From: Lumbricus rubellus
Lineage: Eukaryota; Annelida; Clitellata; Crassiclitellata; Lumbricidae
Assembly (NCBI GenBank): GCA_945859605.1
Contig: OX243816.1
Location: 32,533,675-32,597,674 of the forward strand
Length of the DNA stretch: 64,000 nt
Reading direction: 5' to 3'
This document shows positions 57,377-64,000 of this stretch, piece after piece (the stretch's first letter is position 1; every line of letters begins with the position of its first letter). The notes under the pieces are model-generated. The model saw only the letters and a list, made by a program, of their open reading frames with translations, was not told the origin of the DNA and made no database searches. A program made the translations under genes and the position numbers.

Positions 57377-59765
57377 CGCGGTAAATTGTTACCTCCAGCT
57401 GTTTTCGGTGTTCACAGTAATTTGCTGAAGTATCAACTATAGGCCTACTAGGGTATCTCGAAAGTACAATGTAGTTCTAGTTGCGCTTCCTCCGCTGGTG
57501 TCGGATCTCCCGGTGATCAATGCGCCATCATTTTAGGGCGTTCTGCCTGACGTTCAAATTACAAAAAATCTTCATAAGACAATTTTTAGACTACAACATG
57601 GCACATTATTTAATAGCATTATGTGTCAAATTATATGCTGTGCAATTCAAAGTAGATGCTGTGAAGTGCGAAACTCACCATGAAAACTGTGAAACGCAAA
57701 ACATTCAAAAGAAATCAAAGTTGATACTAGTTGGCATATACCAGCATATATAGTCCGAGTTATAGCTTTTGTGGTAGGCTAATCCAGGTCCTCTACTTGC
57801 CAGAAACACAGGGCAGTCGACAGTGAAATAATCCTTGACTGTGGTTGTCCTCTCTTTGTCATCGCCAGGAACACAATGCAGTCGACTGAATATAACCATT
57901 GACTCAAGTTGGCTGTTAAGCCTGACAACGCCGTGTAGACATCTTTGTTTTTCGGGACTTAGCCGCGATTGATTTGACTGCGACATCTTGGCAAAAAGTC
58001 TTCTTCTTGCACAAAAGAACATTACGCTCTTTAGACACGTAACCCTGATGAAGCACGCGCAACCCGTTGAAGCCGTGTGCGTTCACATGCCTGAAAATGC
58101 CTCTAGTATGTTTGCATGTATAAGTGTATGTACGTTTGCATTTTTTAATAAGTATTCTGTCTATATTATTCATTCGTGCGTTCATACTTGTCAGTCATTT
58201 GGTTTGAGTAAGTGTTCTTATCATTCTTTACAATAGTTGAATGGCGGTAACATTGTTTCGTAAATGCTCAGCTTTCTCGGTGCAGCGCCTTTGTTCAACT
58301 TGTGTGAATGGAACACTTAAGGATCGATGAAGAACATGACCACATTGGCCGACGACCGTCTCAAGAAGTGACTTTTTAAATGTGTCGGTAGGCCTAACTG
58401 TTTGCGATCCGAAAGAAGCCATTACAAGAACGTTTCCACACTATGCCTGACGCAGAACATAATATTATTCTACAGAGACAAACACACAAGAACCATCAGG
58501 AACCCAGTACAGCCGACGAAATTCAAGCTCTGGTCGCCTGGCCGCAGAGTTTGACAACGCTGAATAGGTCTAAGCGTGTTTTCCTACCACGACCTTAGTT
58601 ATCAAAAACTCGGTGTAAAGTGTCGATTGATTTGGCCCTTGTAACTTAGGCCTAATGTAGTAGGCCTAATGCTGTGAAACGGCGCCATGTAAATTGTCTT
58701 TATCATTGACTATACATCGTCTGTAGGAAGGTCTTCAGACTTCAGCCGATACGAATATGACGTCGTTTGTGCCACGGTGACCACGCGTAAGCACTTGCAA
58801 ACCCTAAAGGTCTAAACCTATATGCACAAACACCCTTGCATGTTTAGCTTAAGATGCACATGACAGGCATAGGCTTATCATGTGTATCTTAAGCTATTAA
58901 GTATGCATGTGTAAGTGTGTAGAGTAGACCTACGCAAGATAGGCAAAATATGTCGTGGTTGTGAGATCAATCCCTCTAGTCTCTATCCTCTTCAGGATCC
59001 GACTTCCACGGTGAATTCTTCATTGCGCAGCTCACGAACCGTTTCGAACCTCGGTTGATAGATATAAATCATTACAGTAGTTAACTAGTACTGGTATGAC
59101 CATCAATTCTAGGAACTTCTAGGAAATGCGCTTTCTAGGAAACGCGCCCTCTAGGCTTCTAGGCTTCTAGAACACGCCTATCTAGGCTTCTATGCTACTA
59201 GGACACAGCTAATTAGCATACAGGCTATTAGTACACTTCTAGCAATAGCCTATTTGGCTACTAGCGCTTCTATTACACACCTACCTAGGCTATAGGCTAC
59301 TAGGAACGACTAATTAGCATACACTGTACATGCTACTAGCGCGGCTTCTAGGAGTGTCCTAGAAGCGCGCTAGGTTATGCCATTACTCATCATACATATT
59401 TTTATTTCAACGTTGCGCTGGAAGCATTTTAAGCTGTCGTATTAAAAAATTGCTGTACGTTTTCAGTGCTGGTCAGAATGGTCTAAGACTCTAAGTCTAA
59501 GACTTCAAGACTTCAATGCGAACTTTGCCGGAGAACGCTAAGTGGAAAAAACAAAAATATCACAGATAGTTCATATATAATTTTTGACTATTTCTGACCC
59601 CTCATCCAAGAATTGCTATAAGAATATTTTAATACGATATTGTCATAAGAATATTTTCTATTAGTAACCTATACGGACTAAGATTGTAGGTTATACAAGG
59701 TGCAATACGAAGCTGCGTGCTCGTAGTCAAACCAAAGAAAAGTATGACAAATAAAGGTGCCGAAA
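57377..59765. other. Region between genes 5 and 6, no gene recognised
   Basis: 57780-58140 matches 50640-50940. 58530-59010 matches 43770-44230. 59098-59385 is a CTAG-dense stretch. No coding region is supported. Confidence 0.55.
59098..59385. repeat. CTAG-rich degenerate repeat
   Basis: Dozens of CTAG or TTCTAGG words in irregular spacing (TTCTAGGCTTCTAG, GCTACTAGG). Confidence 0.8.
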
Positions 59766-59965
59766 CTTACGCCACTGGTTGCGTATCGATGGGCACGATC
59801 ACAGTGCCATTCTAGTAGTAGTAGCTGTGAAGTCTAATTGAAGACAAGTATAAAAAGTACCGATCAAATGTCGATAAAGTTTACACGGTAATAATAAGGG
59901 TAAACTTCACATAAGGAGGGTTTAAACCGAAGCCGGTCCTGTAGCTAACCCTGTAGCTAAACCAG
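59766..59965 (-). pseudogene. FReD exon fragments
   Basis: 59766-59834 matches the first about 22 codons of the FReD exons (as in ACGCCACTGGTTGCGTAT). An ATT/TAG change introduces a stop. 59921-59965 matches the later GFGD/YR-coding part. Remnant of an additional deleted copy next to gene 6. Confidence 0.75.
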
Positions 59966-59991
59966 AAAAGCATCGTCTTGAAGACACTTTC

Positions 59992-60590
59992 TCAATTCTG
60001 TTTCATCATCATTCTGCTTCCATGAAAATACCAAGTGGGAGCGTTACCTTTTCCCAAAGTACCCCAGAGAGCTCTAAGGCGTGCATTTAACGCAGACACG
60101 GTGCAATGATTGTACCACCATCCACCACCGCGTTGGCTGGCACAATTACCACCGGCAAACTTATCATTATCTTTGTCAAAGGTTGTGAATTTCATTCCAA
60201 CCGCCCTAAAGCTCATTGTGGGGTAGTAGTTGAAAGCGTCGCCGGCGTCTCCCGTGTATTCAGAAACGTTGAGGATGTATCCACTGGCTTCGTCGCTCAG
60301 CTGAAAGAAATCGTATTCAGCTGAATACCATTTGCGAGTGTCGTTTGATTCCACTTCCACTCTCAGCTTCCAGTTTCCAGTGTTCGTCAAACGGTAGAGA
60401 TTCTCGTTTCCGAACCAGAAATGTTCTCCGTCAGGATCTCCGAAGCCGACTTTGTAGCTAACCCAGGTCCTGTTGAAAAATATTCTGTCATCAGCGACAT
60501 TTTTCAGTATGATGAACCATCCGTAGATGAAAACTGTCGCTACTGGTTGCGTATTGTTTGGTACAATCACGCTGCCATTGTAGCCTTCGG
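59992..60590 (-). CDS. Gene 6, exon 4: FReD domain
   Basis: 599 nt, phase-1 start after GGTTTTACAG, stop at 59992. The most divergent FReD: WFIILKNVADD, GFGDPDGEHFWFGNENLY, WKLRVEVESNDT, DKDNDKFAGGNCASQRGGGWWYNHC, and a short P region ALNARLRALWGTLGKGNAPT. WWY is the consensus FReD form, where the other genes have WWW. Frame intact. Confidence 0.9.
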
Positions 60591-60789
60591 CTGTAAAACC
60601 TAAAATATGGAAACGGCGCAATTACGAAAAATATTTGCGAAATATAGACTAATGCCCATAGCTTGTGAAACCCCTTCTCAATATATCCATTCATATAGCT
60701 GCTGACCGGACCGGTTGAAGCTGGGCAGCATGACGCGAGACAGACTCAGACAGAGAGTGGCGTCGGACTCTTACGGGCATTGAGCCCAA

Positions 60790-60795
60790 TGATGT

Positions 60796-60835
<40 letters not shown>

Positions 60836-60836
60836 A
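60790..60836. repeat. (GAT)n microsatellite
   Basis: About 15 GAT/ATG units in the gene 6 intron. Confidence 0.95.
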
Positions 60837-61326
60837 TAGCTTTACATAGCCCCCATTCTACTCATATCCATTCAGATTGTTTATATAAACCACTCAAAGG
60901 CATAAACACAAGCCGCTGTAAAAGAATCCTCTAGACGGTCAGCAGCTGTTTTCGACAGCTCCGTCTCATCAGGAGCTGCATCAAGTCTTTGCCTTTCGAG
61001 GCCGCTGGAGCAGCCGTCGCTGCTTTCGTCACCTCTCAAGTAGACCTCTGTAACAGCCGATGACCGGTGCTCTGCGTGTTCTTTGGACAGACTTCGGTCG
61101 GTGCTTAATGCCCCGGTGAATTTTTCGTTTTGTAGTAGGAGAAAATACGAACATTTTACACCACTCCTAAGCGTTGTCTTGCATTGGATGTCTGTCCCGT
61201 TCTGAATTGAGTTCAGGCTCAGTTTGCTGGTCTACAAATCGCTTCACGGGACAGCGCCTGAATACATCCGCGACTACTGTGCTGAGACCCACTACGATAG
61301 TGTGCGTGTGTACGTAATTGCAAGAT

Positions 61327-61800
61327 AAAGATGGCGACACAGAAAGAGACGGAGACAGAGACAGCGAGACAGAAAGATTTAGACAGAAACGAAGACAGAA
61401 GGAAACAGATGGAGAGACGGAAAACAGAGAGAAAGAGAAAGAAAGAGAGAGAAAAGAGAAAGAAGGGAGAAAGAGGGAGGGGGAAAGAGAGACAGACAGA
61501 GAGAGACAAAGAGAGAGGGAGGGAGACAGAGAGACACAGAGACACAGAGAGAGACAGAGACCCGCAGAGAGGCAGAGAGAGAGACAGAGAAAGACAGAGA
61601 GAGAGACAGAGAGACACAGAGAGACACAGAGAGACACAGAGAGACAGAGACACACAGAGAGACAGAGAGAGACAGAAGAGAGAGACATCGACATAGAGAG
61701 ACAGAGAGAGAGAGCAAGAGAGAGAGAGCGAGAGAGTAAAGAAAGTGACGAGAGAGAAGGAGAGAGGGATGAAAGATAAGGGGAGAGAAGGAGCGAGAGG
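61327..61800. repeat. GA-rich low-complexity tract
   Basis: GAGACAGAGA-type sequence ending 27 bp from the FN2 donor of gene 6. On the transcript strand it is CU-rich. Long open frames here are composition artefacts. Confidence 0.95.
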
Positions 61801-61826
61801 AAGATGCGCCTCTGCCACTATGGTAC

Positions 61827-62000
61827 CTGTAGGTGGCAGACAATATGCCCAGATTCTGTCGGCCATGAAGCAACCTCTGGTGCTCGGATTCGTAGAATTG
61901 ATGTCTTGCGTGCAGTTGTAGTAAATGACTCCGTTCAGTGAAAATGGAAACGAACAGCACAGCTCAGGAACCAGATTAAATGCATCAGTGTTATGAGGAT
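61827..62000 (-). CDS. Gene 6, exon 3: short FN2-like module
   Basis: 174 nt, phase 1-1, acceptor TATTTAAG, donor ACAG|GTACCATAG. Reads NLVPELCCSFPFSLNG, VIYYNCT, GCFMADRIWAYC. Sequence upstream of the acceptor has a TAA in the same frame, which supports this AG as the acceptor. Confidence 0.85.
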
Positions 62001-62097
62001 CTTAAATAGTCAACAGACAAAAAATCCATAATTTCTACAACATCATCTCAATCCACACATAATATTATTATATTATTATTGTTGTCGCAATCGTTAT

Positions 62098-62250
62098 TAC
62101 CCTGTCTCTTCCTCTCGCTGTTTTTCACTCTGTCTCTTCTCTGTCTCTCTGTCTCTGTCTATGTTTCTGCTTTCTCTATCTGTCTGCCTGTGTATGTCTG
62201 TCTGTCTGTCTCTCTCTCTCCCTCTGTCTGTCTCTGTCTCTCTCTCTCGT
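62098..62250. repeat. CT-rich low-complexity tract
   Basis: TCTCTGTCTC-type sequence on the plus strand, 98 bp upstream (in gene sense) of the FN2 exon; complementary in composition to 61327-61800. Confidence 0.95.
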
Positions 62251-62340
62251 AAGCGACATCGTCTTTCCCGCCGCTCAGCCACGTGGTCTACGCTACCTGC
62301 TCGCGACCTTATACATAAAATTTAAAAATACATGTAGTAT

Positions 62341-62805
62341 CTGCTCGCCTAATTGCCGGTCTTCCCAAGTTCTCTCATATTTCTGTCTTTATTCGGGACA
62401 CTCTCCACTGGCTTCCTGTACCACAGCGCATTGAGTTTAAGATTCTGACACTCATGCGCAATTCTCTTCTTGGGGTAGCTCCCTCTTACCTCCGTTCTCT
62501 CTGCATCCCGGTCTCCTCTCTCCCCGGCCGCTCTGCCCTTCGCTCGGCAGCCAGCGGCCTCCTTGTCGTGCCTCGCATGCGTGGAGCCACTGCCCAGTCC
62601 AGAAGCTTTGCTTATGCTGGCCCATCCTACTGGAACCGTCTTCCTCACAAACTTCGTCTTGAGCTTCTTAGTCTCTCTCTCCCTTTGTTTAGGAAACGCC
62701 TGAAGACTATGCTATTCATTAGCGGTAGTGCTAACTAGGGTCGGGAGCGCTACTGAATCTGTGAGCGGCGCTATATAAATGTTCAATTACAATTACAATT
62801 ACAAT
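62341..62805 (+). mobile_element. 5'-truncated LINE with reverse-transcriptase C-terminus (CR1/L2-like)
   Basis: Frame from 62343 to the stop at 62738: ARLIAGLPKFSHIS, LHWLPVPQRIEFKILTL, GVAPSYLRSLC, GRSALRSAASGLLVVPR, GPSYWNRLPHKLR, FRKRLKTMLF. This is the conserved end of CR1/L2-type polymerases. Then GGGAGCGCTACTGAATC, GGCGCTATATAAATGTTC and (ATTACA)n to 62805. It sits in the gene 6 intron, antisense to the gene. Confidence 0.9.
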
Positions 62806-63012
62806 CTTGTACTATGGAGCATATAAACTTCAATGCAACCTGCAGTAAACAACGTCCCTCTTTGTTAGTAGGCTATAAAATTATCCGATAAAATAAAAGT
62901 GCGAGGTCGACTATTCAGGAACTTCAGAGTCTAGAGCAAACCAACAAGTTTTGTGCGTTTTTCATCGTGCAGAAATATTGACTTGGCCTGGATTAGAATA
63001 ATTTATTCTTAC

Positions 63013-63049
63013 TTTTAACAAGCGGACATATTCCATTATAGATCTTGCT
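63013..63049 (-). CDS. Gene 6, exon 2: 37-nt linker micro-exon
   Basis: Acceptor TTTCTCAGCAG, then SKIYNGICPLVK plus one base, donor AAAA|GTAAGAAT. Confidence 0.84.
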
Positions 63050-63882
63050 CTGCTGAGAAACAAGAACAGTTTCAAAATGTTAACTGGGCTTTGTGTGTTA
63101 TAATACGAATTAAAGCTATAGAGTCCTAATACTATATCACTATTACCTCAACGGCAACAGTGACAACAGCTACAACTTCGACCACTACTATAGTTACGAC
63201 TGAAATTACTGCTGATGACGTTAGGCCCTAGTAGGCCTGTTGCCATCAATAAATTGATATGCACTAAGCTATGAAAAAGTTATAAATTTACATGCACTAA
63301 GCTTCGAAAATTTATAAATTGACATGCACTGAGCTACTCATGGGCGTAAGGCATCCCCAGGGGCGTAAAGCCAATGAACCTTCCTTCGGGCAGAGAACCA
63401 TCATCATTAAGCTGCTTTATAAGCAGCAAGTAGATATAGGCCTACACACATTAAGATGAATTTGAAGTAATTCGAGCAAGTGCTGCTGTAGACCCTATAG
63501 GACTGAAATGATAGGCCTACAATCCCTACATGTGCTGCGCTTCGGGAATAGAGTCGTCGCGACTATGTAAATTTTTACTGTTTTTATTAGGCCTACTAAT
63601 AAGCCTTATTTTATATCATGCTTATTTTATAATTATTATTAGTAGCCAATACTTACAAGTATTGCAATCTATGTTATCCGGAACAAACAGTAAGAATCAA
63701 AACTTGAGAAAAGGAAATAAAGTGACAGTCTATCACGTGATCCAAGTAACTGCGTCTTGGTATAATTTTGAGTCTGATATTTTTAAAGTCTTAAAACCTA
63801 CGGTACTTGCAACGTGAATAGCACTCAAACATGTCCTTAAACGTTAGACTATGAGCCTATGTCTAAAGAATGGAACGCTAAC
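63050..63882. other. Gene 6 first intron
   Basis: 63110-63240 is shared with 28790-28980 and 48650-48900; TAGGCCTA words are frequent. No gene is seen. Confidence 0.5.
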
Positions 63883-64000
63883 CTTGAAATACTCGCACGT
63901 CGTATTGATCACAAAGTTGATAGGAATGTAATCATAGAGCTGGCACTGGTTCGCTGCGGCATTAAAGTTGTAACTGGTGCAATTCGGTTCCATCTGGCAT
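63883..64000 (-). CDS. Gene 6, exon 1 (partial): PAN/apple-like domain
   Basis: Cut by the window edge. From the donor CAAG|GTTAGC the 118 nt read backward through the domain end (DQYDVRVFQ-like end TTCEYFK-equivalent), QCQLYDYIPINFV and NCTSYN. It matches the gene 4 exon closely, so the signal peptide and start should lie just beyond 64000. Confidence 0.85.

Noticed and set aside
61167..61960. Long Ser/Leu- or Glu/Arg-rich frames of 120-215 residues
   Set aside because: They read through a GA/CT low-complexity tract; only the FN2 exon at 61827-62000 is real.

Overview
The window is animal genomic DNA. Genes are split by introns with GT-AG splice sites, repeats are dense, and the retained proteins are secreted, Cys-rich extracellular-domain proteins. 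The transposon mix (hAT, Tc1/mariner, a CR1/L2-like LINE with its partner SINE, an LTR element) and the very frequent octamer TAGGCCTA suggest a marine invertebrate, possibly an echinoderm or relative. The species cannot be fixed from the sequence alone. I see no bacterial, plastid or mitochondrial content.

The core is a tandem, all-minus-strand array of six fibrinogen-related genes, called genes 1 to 6 from left to right. Each reads right to left: (i) a first exon with a signal peptide and a 7-Cys PAN/apple-like domain, ending in phase 0; (ii) a 37-40 nt micro-exon with one Cys, phase 0 to 1; (iii) in genes 2, 4, 5 and 6 only, a 174-177 nt symmetric 1-1 exon for a short fibronectin-type-II-like module; (iv) a 593-617 nt last exon for a fibrinogen C-terminal domain (FReD) with a DxDxD-type calcium site and an NCA...GGWW core. 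With the micro-exon, all phases fit. Genes 1 and 3 come to 319 aa, gene 4 to 376 aa and gene 5 to 375 aa. Gene 2 is broken: it has no first exon and carries a +2 shift in its FN2 exon. Gene 6 runs off the right edge. The products look like secreted lectin or pattern-recognition-type proteins; this role is inferred from FReD families and is not shown here.

Layout: 1-1912, end of an LTR retrotransposon (gag-like coiled-coil ORF, PBS, LTR). 3364-5955, a large inverted-repeat element with a second one nested in it. 6890-7972, a hAT element with a LINE inserted. 8.1-19.5 kb, duplicated block copy 1 with gene 1. 19.7-25.4 kb, repeats, a mariner and a giant inverted repeat. 25.6-28.98 kb, gene 2 remnant. 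28.98-41.6 kb, duplicated block copy 2 with gene 3. 42.5-43.2 kb, a hAT element. 44.8-50.1 kb gene 4, 54.2-57.4 kb gene 5, 60.0-64.0 kb gene 6. The two duplicated blocks differ by many transposon insertions, and one block often keeps the empty target site of an element present in the other, so insertions can be dated relative to the duplication. All similarities were judged by eye; no database search was run.
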